Source: Apostichopus japonicus (lineage: Eukaryota > Echinodermata > Holothuroidea > Aspidochirotida > Stichopodidae). From it: a stretch of DNA of 64,000 nt. The notes beneath the pieces are model-generated. The model ran no database searches and was not told the origin of the DNA. It saw nothing but the letters and a program-made list of their open reading frames with translations. The first letter of the stretch is position 1. The number at the start of each line of letters is the position of its first letter. The DNA is taken from the NCBI RefSeq assembly GCF_037975245.1, contig NC_092567.1, positions 9,069,214 through 9,133,213 of the forward strand, written 5' to 3'. This document shows positions 25,203 through 36,897 of this stretch, piece after piece. The position numbers and the translations under genes are program-made.

Positions 25203-27037
25203 ATTCTTGGAAACGATGGGCAGGGGCTGTACTCACACGACACCTTTACGCTTCGTAGACTGTCTGAAGTAAATCACGTGATAATGGAGCTGAATCCTGA
25301 TCTTCAAGGTAGTTGCCTTTAACTCTGACTTTGCCATTTGCGTATCTTTATTTTCTTTTGTTAAAAAATGTAACATCCTTCCACTCTGTCGTCTTAATAA
25401 CACAGAGAATAGTAACAAAATTGTAATATCAATAACGTATAAACAATTAAGATTTAGGTGTTCCCATGTGTGTCACTAATTTATTGTTCGTCACGTAGTA
25501 CGTATTAACATTTACACATATTGTTTCTGTTTTTTGTTTAGAGAAGAAACAATTTCTGATAGCAGGTCTCAAAAGGACATATAAAGGCCAATATGATGCG
25601 ATTCAACCCCTGCCATATATAAAAGATAGACTTTATTGTGTGGACAAGGTCTTTGTAGAAGGGGGCGTTGAAGTTTGTCTGGCACCAGAGCTAACGCCAG
25701 GCACCAGAGGATCATGGGAGCGTTTGGAATCTTACAAAAGTATTTATACTGACTTTCGGTTTAAATCCAAGAGACGCATTTTACAAGGAGAGCCCGGGTA
25801 TGGTAAGTCAACGTTAACCCTTCAGCTGGCCTACGATTGGTGCAATGACGTATCTGATTCCCCGATGAACAATGTAGAAATACTAATTCTTCTTCGGTTA
25901 AGACAACTTGGAAGTGTAAAGTCTCTCTACAGGGCAATTAAGTCATTTCTTCTCTTCCATGAACCCCGTGTTAGCAAACATGAGATTGAAGAGATCATTC
26001 ACAGTTGCTCGTTCGTCCACATTATTTTGGATGGATATGATGAGTATCCTGGCAGGGACAGCAATGATAATGACGATGTACACAAGATCATCAAGATGGA
26101 ACTGTTTGCAGACTTTGATGTTAGCTTAACGACAAGATATCTTCCAGAATGTCTTAGAAAAGAAACTAAGGGGGCCAAACTAACAGGGTTCGATGATAAA
26201 GCTAGGGACGAGTACATTCGCAAGGCCGTAGTAGGTAACAACGATGAGGCAGTGGAAGAAATAAAACGATGGCTCTATGAAAACTCCATCCTTGCTGATC
26301 TTTGCCAGGTGCCTCTCATATTCGTGATGTTTGCCCACATGGCTCATGATCAGAGAGACTTCATGAAGTTCAAGTCTGTCACACAGTTCTTCAAATACAT
26401 GATTAGATGTTTTTACGACCATCTGAAACAGAAATTTAAAGACAATAGAAGCAACAAGTTATATCTTCATGAAATGGAACATCATGAGCTACACAAAATA
26501 GCTTTCGAAGGATTAAACAAGGAAAACCAACAATTGTCATGGATTAAGACTGGATTTCGTCAAAGAGTCGGGCAAGATTTATATGACCAGTATATTTTAA
26601 TTGGCATTTTGGTCGAAGAAGATGAAGTGAGCGATGATTCTACTGGAGACAATGTGTTCTTTACAACGATGGTCCGTTTTTATCATAAACTATTCTGTGA
26701 ATGGTATGCAGCCCACCACCTTGTCACTCTTGTAAAGAACGCACACGATCTCTCCGATATTCTCAGGTTCTTAGATCCATTTGATCTTCAGTACCTGTTT
26801 AGATTCGCCTGTGGTCTGGATCCCAATGCTGGAAAGAAACTCATCAACCATTTGAAGAGATTACAAGGCGGGGATAAGTTTGCCATCCTCTGTATCCTGG
26901 AACAAACTGGTGACGTCAACGACATTATGGATTCGGTGGAAGAGCTCTGCTCGCGTCGCGTTGCAATAAACACAGGTGACAGCGCTCTTCTTCAAAGATC
27001 GACGACACAGTTGCTGGAGATTGCATCTAAAAATCAT
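25203..27037 (+). CDS. NACHT-domain NLR-like protein (two exons, partial)
   Basis: Exon A is 25203-25308 (acceptor TCTTTAAAACAG, donor CAAG|GTAGTT, 35 codons plus one base). Exon B is 25542-27037 (acceptor TTTTTGTTTAG, donor CAT|GTAAGT). The phases match: the leftover G plus AG gives Glu. Exon B starts with an NLR pre-NACHT segment (GLKRTYKGQYDAIQPLPY). Then come Walker A GEPGYGKST (codons at about 25790), Walker B ILDGYDEYPG (about 26021) and a TTRYLPE sensor-like strand. The rest, to HDLSDILRFLDPFD and on, fits the helical/winged-helix region after NACHT. In animals such proteins are cytosolic nucleotide switches of innate immunity. No LRR or death-fold exon was found nearby, so the gene may be incomplete, have long introns, or be a NACHT-only relic. 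The frame is intact. Confidence 0.9.
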
Positions 27038-27870
27038 GTAAGTTAGCTAATAAAAAAAATCTTTTCCATTTTTTCCTACACCTAATTTAGGATCCGTTTA
27101 CTATTTTATAATCGTTTTGTTTTCTTTATTCTCAAGTCTATTGACAGTCATTGAAAACTATTATTTAAGCCACTTTATATCATACAGAAGACGGATGGTT
27201 TTCCTAGCTAATGAATATGCAGTGGTGTATTGAGAATAATTGCAAATGATGTCATAGTATATTTAAACCAATCAGAATAATCTCTGCATGTGTCAAATTG
27301 CGCTAAAACTCTAATAAAACTGATGATGAATTGAGAATATTGAACACATACTTCAACATAAACACATGGAGTGTTCATGTTTGGAATTTCAGATTCTTCC
27401 GTTACGAATAAATAGCTAGTCTTCCAAGACTTTAAATAAAAGTTAAATGCTTCGAATGATTGAATTGAACCTGGAACAGCAAGCCATATATGTTGGAGGA
27501 AATTGTCTAATCTTTTAAGTTACCCCATTAACATTATGTAACATCAGTTATCATTAATACCAATACATGGTCGGTAACCGATAATTTACAATGTGGTGAT
27601 CGAAACAGTCATTTGGCAGTTCTTCTATCAAAATAAAACTGTATAATTGAACGTGTTGGATAGAAATAATATTAGAAAAGATAAGGACAACATGTAATGC
27701 CTTTAAATCCAACATAATATTTAGAATAGATATAACTACACTCTACACAAATTTTCAGACATCCTGGTCCTTCGTCAGGTGTAAAAAGAGTGATTGAAAT
27801 CACGTTAGTCTATCGTAAGCCCCAGAGTGCTCAAAGTGCTTGAACCGGGAAAGCAAAGCCATATCCCTAT
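27038..27870. other. Sequence 3' of the NACHT exon
   Basis: Begins with a GTAAGT donor, so it should be intron. Around 27740-27850 there is a CATCCTGGTCCTTCGTCAGG motif resembling the conserved arm of dispersed hairpin repeats. No LRR-type exon with a fitting phase-0 acceptor was found. Confidence 0.35.
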
Positions 27871-27879
27871 TGAGACCAT

Positions 27880-28220
27880 GACATTAATGTAGTAACAACC
27901 ATTTTATTTTTGTATTCATTTTATTGTCATCGAACCATACTAATGTAGTAACAACCCTTACAGGGAGTGTAGTGTATGATCATTGAACCATACTAATGTA
28001 GTAACAACCCTTACATGGAGTGTAGTGTACTGTCATCGAACCATACTAATGTAGTAACAACCCTTACAGGGAGTGTAGTGTATTGTCATCGAACCATACT
28101 AATGTAGTAACAACCCTTACAGGGAGTGTAGTATATGGTCATCTAACCATACTAATGTAGCAACAACCCTTACATGGAGTGTAGTGTATGGTCATTGTAC
28201 CATACTAATGTAGTGTATGT
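27880..28220. repeat. 53-bp tandem repeat
   Basis: The word AACCATACTAATGTAGTAAC starts at 27933, 27986, 28039 and 28092, with a near copy at 28145 and partial units at both ends. The period is exactly 53 bp. Units also share CCCTTACAGGGAGTGTAGTG and differ at a few positions, so the array expanded fairly recently. Confidence 0.92.
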
Positions 28221-28604
28221 GTAGACTCAAGCCATGCAAGGTGTTATCACCGAGAGAGTTGCCTGGTGCAGGGAGATGTCACTGACAGCGAGAGGTTTAT
28301 GTTATTAACACACTTTTACAAAAACGTATTCTTACAGTAGAATTCCGGCAGCCAGTACGCCTGCGTAAAGTCGCAATTTAAAAGAAGTTCGTGAAAGACG
28401 GTGCGCCGTTCTTAAACGAATACATAAGAACCGTTAATCAACAAGTAAGAGTTAGTTATGTAAAGGAATAACTTCTCTCCTGTTAACGATTCCTACTGTT
28501 ATCAAAGTTTGTCGATTTTTTACTTCTATTGCAATTAATTCTTCAGTGGCCAACACATTTAGTGTAAATTAAAACCGACACCCTTCAATATGTGTATTTT
28601 TCTA

Positions 28605-28755
28605 AGAAAAGACACCAAGAAAAGAACCTAGGCAAGAAAACTAAACTAGTACCGTACGACTGATCCGCTCTCAACCATAGTCACCTTGCATAGAGACTGT
28701 GACTGTGTGATCTCCGTCGGGTGTGTATTGACCATTCCCCTCGAAAGGGATCACC
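28605..28755 (-). mobile_element. Second copy of the U2-headed SINE body (head missing)
   Basis: Aligned with 345-515: both share TAAGAAAA, AGAACCT, CGACTGATSCGCTCTCAACC, GACTGTGACTG and CGTCGGGTGTG, followed by CCATTCCC. The hairpin segment 28719-28657 is again exactly 63 nt. The copy ends at TCGAAAGGGATCACC where the other continues into U2 sequence, consistent with 5' truncation or a different head. Confidence 0.6.
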
Positions 28756-29254
28756 TAATTATTATACGTTTAATTTTAGTTTTAGTAAATGCTTCAGAGC
28801 AACTACATATACCGACTCTGTGTATTTGAGAAAATAGTGAACACTCTGACGTTAATTTTAGCCCAAACAACAACAGTTTTTAACGCATGCTTTGATATCA
28901 AATGAAGTAACTCTACCAACTTTTAAATTAATTAGAAACATGATGCGCATAATTCAACACAGAAATCACCAATCGAGAATATAACCCGCATAATTTTGTA
29001 GCACTTTTGTTATGAATATTATGTTGGTTAGTTGATACAGAACGGTGATAACTTGTAATTGTGCATTCATGCAAAGGTGTCATAATACCCACTATTAAAG
29101 ACAAATTATTCATTATTGGCATCATGCAGTTTATAATGCATTCAACTGTTATTCTATATACAACCAATGGTGAATGTTAATTTACAATATAAAGGCACTG
29201 TTGTATGTCCATAACGTCTTATTTTCAAAATGTCACTATTAATTTACAGGGTCT

Positions 29255-29890
29255 GTTTTGTCGTCGAGAGAGCTCCTTGGTATAATAAGGCAGCTTTTAC
29301 AGAGAGAGAGAGAGAGGTGGAGGTGGAGAGAGAGGTGGAGAGAGAGCTCCCTTGTATTATTTGAGAGCGGTCACAAACATAGCTCCTTAATATTAATAGG
29401 AGCTGTCACAAAGACGGTTACCTGGTATAATTAGGGAGCTGTCTCAGAGAGGTCCTTCGTATAATTAGGCAGCTGCTACAGAAAGAATTCCCTGGTATTA
29501 TTTGAGAGCTGTCACAAACAGAGCTCCCTAGAATTAATATGAGCTGTAAAAAAGACGGTTGCCTGATATAATTAGGAAGCTGTCACAGAGAGGTCCAGGG
29601 TATAATAGGCAGCTGGTGCATACAGTAATCCCTGGTATTTTTAGAGAGCTGTAACAAAAGAGCTCCCTAGAATTAATATGAGCTGTCTAAAAGTGGACTC
29701 CCTGGTATAATAAAGGAGCTGTTACAGAGATAACTCCCTGGTATTATCAGGGAGCTGTCACAAACAAAGCTCCCTGATATTAATATTAGCTGTCACAAAA
29801 AAAGGATTCCCCTGGTATTACCAGGGAGCTGTCAGAATGGGTGCACCCTGGTATAATTAGGGAGCTGTCACGGAGAGAGGTCCTTGGTGT
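29255..29890. repeat. Tandem array of AGCTCCCT...AGGGAGCTGTCAC units
   Basis: Degenerate units each hold AGCTCCCTGGTATWAT and a following GGGAGCTGTCACA, so every unit is an interrupted palindrome (AGCTCCCT/AGGGAGCT) around a TATAATTA-like centre. A GAGAGA run opens it at 29302. A related, more regular array lies at 47470-48470. Confidence 0.85.
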
Positions 29891-30922
29891 TACACTAAGC
29901 CCCCCCCCCCCCCCCGTCATGATCAATGTTTTGTTTTCGCTGCGTAGAAGTATAGAAGACGCGAAGATAGCATTGTACTGGATCAAAGTATTAATAGATA
30001 ACAATATCAGCTGATCAGTGATATGGTAAACTGTTAGTTTGTTATGTAAATATCGAGTGATGGTTTCTGGAAGCTAAATAAATACTATGAATTGTGTAAC
30101 ATAAGTGACTTTTAGTGCACGGTTATTGATGTGATGTTTGACTTTTAAATCGATATTCTCATTTGTATCGGCGTTACAAGGGATATGAAAATAATTTAAC
30201 CCATTCCCCTCTCCCACGAACATAACATATAGCTATGTATTGACTCAAATGTTCTTTACCACTGCAGGTACAAAAAAGAAATGCATATATTACACATACA
30301 GGTTGTATTTGCAGAGACCAAATCTTGGAATATCAATCATTTGTGCATATTCCTCAATCGTTTATCAGCTCTTAATTATAATTATGTAATGTTTTATTGC
30401 AGATCCTCAAAGTGCTTGTCTGGTTTCAACATTCTTGGTGTAATTGTTGTGGTTAATTGTGACATATTAGGTTAAATTGATTTTTTTCCTGTAAAGGTGG
30501 AGGATGGTGAAAGATGTAACAACGGATTGTTAGAAATAGCTGAATTATACCAGTATACCATTGTAATCACTACAGAGGTATTATCTAGGCAGAGTGGTAA
30601 TGAAGGTTAGGTGCGGTTGCCGAAAGACCCCTGGTTAAAAAAAATCTTCCTTTAATAAGATAAATGCAATATGAAATGTATAAAGAATGAGACATAACAT
30701 TACCATTATATCTAAGATACAATGTGAATGTACGTCATAATTAACACATGGGATTAAATGCATACAATAGCATACAGACTTTACTTTATTAGTATTATTA
30801 TTATGATGAATTATAAATAAGTTATGAAAATACACTCGATCTTTTATATTAAGTTTAAGACGAAGCATTTAAACAAAAAAAGGAAACTTTAATACCTTGA
30901 TATACAGAGTCAAATAAACGTT

Positions 30923-31287
30923 AAAAGGCGTAAGAACCGGGGGGCTGGGGCGCCAGCCCCCCCCCCCCCCCAGTGAAAAATATGGTGGGGCGGAAGTATC
31001 ATTCCGCCCCCCCCCCGGCCCCCGCTTCGCAAGTCAGAAAACCCCTTTTTCATTTCCAAATGAGAAAAAAAACTCATTTGGAGCACCAAATTGCATCTAA
31101 GGCCAGGTGAATATTCAAAATTATTTACAAAATGGAGTGGGTGTTGAAGTGTGCTATATTGCACCAAATTGCATCTGAGGCCACCTGGAAATGCAAAAAA
31201 AAAATCCAAAGGGGAGGGGGACACCCCTCCCCCAGGCCGGGCATCAGTCTCCAGCCCCCCACTCAAAAATACCTTCCTACGCCACTG
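30923..31287. mobile_element. hAT-like MITE ending in CCTACGCCACTG (365 bp)
   Basis: The right end CCTACGCCACTG and the decayed left end (AAAAGGCGTAAGAACC) form an imperfect inverted repeat. Perfect 8-bp direct repeats TAAACGTT flank it (30915-30922 and 31288-31295), the hAT hallmark. Inside are poly-C/G tracts at both ends and a repeated GCACCAAATTGCATCTRAGGCC (about 31081 and 31171). It has no coding capacity; the minus-strand frame over it is proline and glycine-rich artefact. Confidence 0.85.
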
Positions 31288-31304
31288 TAAACGTTGTTAT
31301 TAAC

Positions 31305-31435
31305 AATGAACAAATTAAGATTCAACCATGACAGTACCATATATGTAGAAGACCAACAAAACAATAAAATCCATTTAGAAATCGAATGATGGCTTTTGAA
31401 AGAAGGTCCAATACACCCTAGAAATCTCTACCAGA
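31305..31435. repeat. Dispersed repeat, copy 1 (partner at 46145-46262)
   Basis: Starts AGATTCAACCATGACAGTAC and includes ATCGAATGATGGCTT, GAAGGTCCAATACACCCTAG and CTCTACC. The same words in the same order occur at 46145-46262 with ~15-20% difference by eye. It is non-coding; class unknown. Confidence 0.65.
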
Positions 31436-32312
31436 CAGGGGAGGAGAAGGTGATATTACATTCAGAATTTACAACCGTTCTAGCTATTGTAGTGCGCATG
31501 CACGCTACATGTATTGAGAAAACTAGCCCGCTCCATCATCCGCATGGCTAGCTTGTGAATGCCGGCTGAACATACACTCTTCATAGCAATCTCAAACTCA
31601 CAGGTTTGCCACGCAGGAAAAAATCCAGACCCAGATTAGCAAAGAACTGTGGCGGCAAACAGTTAATTCTGCACTGGCACACGTAAAGAACAAAGATCCC
31701 CCTGAGTAGAATACTTCTTCAAAACAATACGTAAAATTCTCTACTTTGGTTCGAAATTCTCGAATTGAACAAGATAGGTAACAGTTGAACGTATTTGATT
31801 TAAAAAACATCTTGCAAACAAAGTCGCCAGCAACAAATGTTAATCGTATTTTTCCGCAGCGACTCGCGATCGGTGTTATTTGCACAAACAGCTAACCCGT
31901 AATGGTATGGTATTATATAATACACACTACACAGTCACAGTTTCCACAGCTAGCTGCTCTGTACGCAGGCCTATATGGCGTATATCACATGTCTTGAATT
32001 ATGAATCAGGGCCAGGAAATCGACCAAGGATTTTTTAATACACCGGAGGGTGTTACATTTGCTCAATAATAGACTAGTTCTACATTGTATTCGTTAGATT
32101 AATCATGCATCAGGCCTTCGGTGTAAATCACCGTATGTTCGTAAAATTTCGCTAACTAGGCGAGGATCATAGAATTTGAAGTAGGGAGAATGACGTCATG
32201 CGATATACACCGAAGCCACTCATCGTACTAGTGGCGCTTTGCTTGTACGAGAAGACAATAACGGAGCGTAATACAAACACTAAGTCTTTGACATAACTAA
32301 AGTGATAAATAA
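31436..32312. other. Spacer; possible decayed zinc-finger transposon exon
   Basis: The minus frame at 31885-31598 contains KVENFTYCFEEVFYSGGSLF followed by a scattered C and H pattern. This faintly resembles the BED/CGGBP-like fingers carried by some hAT-type elements, but the key residues do not line up. No other signal is seen. Confidence 0.2.
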
Positions 32313-32478
32313 GGGGTTAATCAACGGTCTAGCGTGCGTTACTCACAGGATTAATGCACGATCGGGGGATAATGCAAGCGATGCACGAGGGCGGAGCCCG
32401 GGTGCATCCAGCGATAGCATTAACACCCGGAGTGCATTAATCATGTGAGTAACGCACGCTAGACCGTTGATTAACCCC
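32313..32478. mobile_element. Near-perfect fold-back hairpin (166 bp)
   Basis: The arms 32313-32359 and 32432-32478 are 47 bp long with a single mismatch (ends GGGGTTAATCAACGG/CCGTTGATTAACCCC). The 72-bp centre keeps pairing imperfectly through TAATGC/GCATTA and TGCAC/GTGCA. The whole unit can fold into one long hairpin. A piece of the same arm (GTGCGTTACTCACAGG) recurs at 33523. It probably represents a fold-back MITE; no clear target duplication was found. Confidence 0.75.
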
Positions 32479-33273
32479 GTTCATTCATACACTACCATTT
32501 GTGTGGGGGGAAAATCATAAAACAAAACATTTTTGGTTACATATAACCGAAGATTTATTAAAGTGATGCCCCGTAAGTCGAATTAACGATTTACAACCAG
32601 CATAACAATAATGTACATGTGCAATTATAAAGTAATACTGAACGATAGTGAATAATTATAAAGGAAACGTCTTTGAAAGGCTGTCATTCATAAAAGATGA
32701 ACCATAATAACATTTTAACTAATCTTTGGCAATATTGCGGCCATAAAACTATTTTTGAAAGGTCTCAATAACAAGGAACTACAAACAATTACTAGTTGGC
32801 TTAATCATATCAATACCCTACAGCTTCTGGTTCCCATAGCAACCATTCTAGGGACAAACATGTACGTATGGTATACAGTCATACGATAACATAGTAGGCC
32901 TTGTATTAGACACGTACACTCACTTGAACGTACACACTACACAGTGCTTGGCACTGCGGTCGTTTAACTTTAAATTTATAACACCATGAGCAACAAAACG
33001 GCCTTGCGAACATTTAATTACGGACAGATACTGGATATATTTAAACTCAAAGCATCCACAACTGTTTGGTGTTTTAATACGGATATAACAATGAAATTTG
33101 GAAGTAAACATTCACAGGACTTTGGAAAGAACATTTGGAAAACAGTTTGGACATGTTAGACGTTTCAGCCCTAACAGCAGCAGTAACGTTAAAGTCATTG
33201 TTGGAGGCAACAGCTGTGCAGCCTACACTTTGGCCTAGACTCGAGTGCGGATCCATGTTTTCGCGTCCTTTAC
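32479..33273. other. Spacer with a possible second exon
   Basis: Minus strand 33110-32938 is open (SAKHCVVCTF near the end) and stops at a GTGAGT donor, but no acceptor gives a phase matching the exon at 33274-33426. The region is otherwise AT-rich and featureless. Confidence 0.25.
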
Positions 33274-33426
33274 CTCTGATGGCATCTTGCAAGACTTTTG
33301 AACAAGATCGTTTCTGTGAATTAAGTCTTTCTCAACCAGGTTTGCAAATCTTCCATTGTTTTCCTGAGTGTCTACCTCGTCTAAAGTGCGCAAATCGAAG
33401 TTCAAATCAAACGTTATATTAGCCAT
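33274..33426 (-). CDS. Candidate first coding exon, unrecognised protein
   Basis: A minus-strand ATG at 33426 in an A-rich context (ACACAAAATGGC) opens 51 codons, MANITFDLNFDLRTLDEVDT through CKMPSE, ending exactly at a GTAAAG donor (phase 0). The composition is acidic and protein-like. I do not recognise it and found no downstream exon in matching phase. The plus strand is also open here (33135-33422), a shadow of this frame. Confidence 0.4.
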
Positions 33427-35335
33427 TTTGTGTTTTTGATGTATTTCGATAGCTCATCAAAGCAGACGACAAAACATGGTAACATGGTAACAATTGTATT
33501 CATCCGCCGGTAATTTTACCGTGCGTTACTCACAGGATTAACCACGGTCAGCTGACCTGAATGGACCAATAGCATTTAGGAATCTTTACTAAGTATGAAT
33601 GAAGTTGACATTAATCACTCGAAATGGTGATATCGTGCGCCGCATTTGGATGCCAAAAATGTGGCAGTAGTCTGTAATTCCTAGGTAATTCTTAGGAAGC
33701 GATAGTAGAAGCAATTACATAGGTATCTTATTACTTTAGTAGCGTCGTCTGCTCAGCAGCTGTATTAATATTCACTGGACCCTGGATATAGTTAGCCTAG
33801 GCCCTAGACCGGCTACGGATGCGATATGACTAAAGCCTAATAACAAAAATGTTAACACCTCATTTTACTTAAAGCTGTATCCCTAACGATAGATCAACAT
33901 GCCAGAATAACATGAGATGACGGTTATGATGTCCTGGGCTTATCACTTACAATGTAATACTAGGAAAATAGGTTACTATACCCACTTTGCAACATTAAAC
34001 TGGAAACTACATGCACAGGCTAATATGGAAGTATTACACTAAGGCTATAGGTGTGTGCTGTAACGGGGTGGGGAGGACGGAGGCATGCTTTTTCACGGCT
34101 TTTTTCAGGGACAACTATATGACACTATTTGAGTGGTTCACTAAAATAATACAAGCAGGATGAAATGTTTGCCATATGCCTCTCAGATACCGGAAATGAC
34201 ACTTTCCATACAATGAAAGTTGCACAAACACTCCACTTACTCGAGTCATTTGAGGAGAGAAAAAAATGTTTTCAAAGTTGGTTCTTACGTCAGGAGTATA
34301 TATAGTACTTAACACTCTGGTCGCAATAACATGTCTCTGTTGTGCAAAGTACACCTACAGTACTCTTTCGAAAAACGGGTAAAATCAAATTCAGTCTTAC
34401 AAATGACCTGGCTTTTTGGCGTACACTGCAAAGCGCCTTCACTATATTTCAAGGCTTCACTGCTTAAACAAGCGGCGATAAACTGTGTCAGCATTCTTCC
34501 TAATTCAATTTCTATGACGAGGATACAGTAACGTTACCATGTTGTTCAAGATGACCAATCAGTGTCCAGGACAGGTATTCTCTGTCAGGTCCGGAACATG
34601 CGTGAGTCGTTCTTTGACAACCGTTAATGAGCTTGGTTGTCCGGATAATATGTGATGGTGTAGACCTAACTTCTTAGCTATATGTCAGGCGATTGCTAGT
34701 TAGAGTACTGTTAAGAAATATATCCAACCTTTGGTCTACGTTAAAGGACCAAACGCCGAACTCATCTATTCGTGACCGACATAACGTCAAAAAGGTTGCG
34801 GTAATGAAGACCCCTCCATTGAATATCAACAACTAACTCAATTTCACCTTCACCGCGCACTTCAATGACACGTATTTGTCCACAGTTGTTCTATAGTTAT
34901 TTGGAAATTTGATCACATACAGTTGGAAGTCTGACCCCGTGACCTCGAAGAATGATCAACGATCACGCATATCATTAAATTTGAATTTGCCCGCATTTAA
35001 CGTAAAGTCGGTCCTACATTTCACTCACAGAATTTACAGACATTGATAGTTAACAACTTACCGGAACCTCACAGAATGGATTAAAAGTAATTCCAATGTA
35101 TGGTAGGGCAAAGATACCCGAGAAAAAATCAACGAAAACCTATGAAACAACGATTGCAATCCAACTTCGTCCTCACACATGTATTCCTAACTGACACAAA
35201 ATAGGTCAAAACGAACCAACGAAAGAGAGTTACAGCAAAAAAGTTCTCCCATTTGTGGATCTTGTACTCTTCTACATGATGCTGTAAAGTTTCGGTGAAA
35301 TGGTTGTCTAAGACGGCCAGTCACAAAACGATTAC
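33427..35335. other. Spacer, no gene secured
   Basis: Holds a short copy of the fold-back arm (33519-33552, CCGTG...CACGG palindrome). Frames at 34115-34531 overlap on both strands without splice support. Nothing further was recognised. Confidence 0.3.
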
Positions 35336-35369
35336 CTCGACTCGGCGATTTTGTTGCTGTCGCCGCCAT
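35336..35369 (-). CDS. Candidate first exon at a YY1-like start site
   Basis: The minus strand reads TTTCAAAATGGCGGCGACAG. The ATG sits inside a perfect AAAATGGCGGC motif, the YY1 site typical of housekeeping promoters and starts. Eleven codons (MAATATKSPSR) plus one base lead to a GTAATC donor. The adjacent intron carries a ~45-bp segment (TGTCTAAGACG...TCGACTCG) also present at 39258-39303, so part of it is repetitive. No downstream exon was found. Confidence 0.3.
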
Positions 35370-36897
35370 TTTGAAATTAGGTAGACTTTCGCCAAGCCGT
35401 TTTCATGCTATGGGCTACTACCTACAAGACTTCACTCAAATCGTTTTCAATGTAGTGGAACCCATTCCTTTAGTGTACGGTCTATTAAGAATGTTAGGTT
35501 TTGTGGCGTGAAATTAAGTAATTTAAGTTGTGCTAAGGTTTGGAAGATATTTTGTCCCAAATTCTAATATATGATTAGGTAAAATGTAAAATTACTGAGA
35601 GCTGCGTATGGGAGGGGTAAGAGAGACAAAATGGGGGAGGGGGCAAGGGAGATGGTGTTTACTTTCTAGCTAAATTAATGGCGGTAACTATTAAGGTAAC
35701 ACAAATTTTCCCCGAGTCTGTTGTCAAAACTGAAGGGGTCATACCACATGTCGAAAAAAAAAAGGTAACATGGCCTAGGCCAAACCTTATATCTAGTTGC
35801 TTTCTAAGGAACTTCCAACAATTCCGAATGATTTATACCTGCAATACCAAATGATTTATACTTACCCACTTACCATAATTCCACAGTAGCCCTTACTCAG
35901 TGAGATTCTGCAAAGCTGGGTACTCATCTGTTGCTTATATTCATCAATAAATATCAGTTAACAGTTTTCCAGTCAATACCAATCCTTGTTTGGTTCATGT
36001 ATCACACTACATAACCACTTGCCAATATTGAAGTTAAGTACTGTGGCTTGGGTAGGGGTGTGTTGTTTAGAGGAGGGGTGTGGTGTTTTTAGGGGTTTTG
36101 GGGAGGAAATGTGGTGCTTAGCGGATTTGGGGAAGGGTTTGGAGTTTCCCAGCTTTGGGATGGGTGTGGTGTTCACCAGCTTTGGGAAGAGTTAGGGTAT
36201 TTTGGAGGGATGAGGTGGTTTTGCCACATATGGGGACTTTAATTAAAAGCGGACTTTCAGTACACAGGACGCGTTTGGATACATTACGTTCTATGGATAC
36301 TCTGACCAAATATTTTGAGTAGGGCTGTTTTCTTTTTCTTTTGCACATGCATAGTAGAACATTAGTCAACAGTGGAAATAGAGTTGCCTGGTCTTTTATT
36401 GATTTTATAACTGTAACAATAAGGCACTTTAAGCAACAGAAAAAAGAAAACAAAAAACATTTGGTGTGACACTCTCCATGAAAGAACATGTTTTAATGTC
36501 CTGTGAAAATATGGGCATGAAATATAAATTACTTTGATCACTTCAAAGTGAAATACTTTGTTCAAATGGAAGGAATAGCTTAACAAAATTTGAATACTTC
36601 TTGAAATGAAACTCACTTCATACTGTGAAGACTTCATACAATAATATTGTCTGAAAAAAAATCACACACAATGTCAAGTGCATTATGACTGGAAAGGGTA
36701 TTTCAAGGTGGCATAGTGAAGGCATGACATAACAAAAACAGTTCAGGTGGCAGGATGGATAGTTTTGTAACTTTGAAATGGTGAGATATACCTGTGACAT
36801 ATAGCATAAGATTAAATTTAAAAGACAAATATATAAAAGTAAAAGGTAAGAGTAGAAAGTAAATAAATAAGTCCAAACTTGACATATAACTTTAACA
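35370..36897. other. Spacer upstream of the copia fragment
   Basis: Includes a G-rich short repeat (36040-36190: TTTGGGGA/GGGGTGTGGTG words) and AT-rich filler. The 123-codon minus frame at 36489-36118 spans that repeat and shows no motif. Confidence 0.3.

Noticed and set aside
27880-28220. Regular 53-bp repeats that could resemble a CRISPR array
   Set aside because: The whole 53-bp unit is repeated with no variable spacers, and the context is a metazoan genome.
30267-30475. Possible LRR exon downstream of the NACHT exon
   Set aside because: Open for 64 codons after an acceptor, but the phase needed by the NACHT donor gives another frame and no LRR consensus is visible.
31598-31885. BED/CGGBP-like zinc finger
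   Set aside because: Only a faint spacing resemblance; the C and H ligands do not line up, so no feature call.
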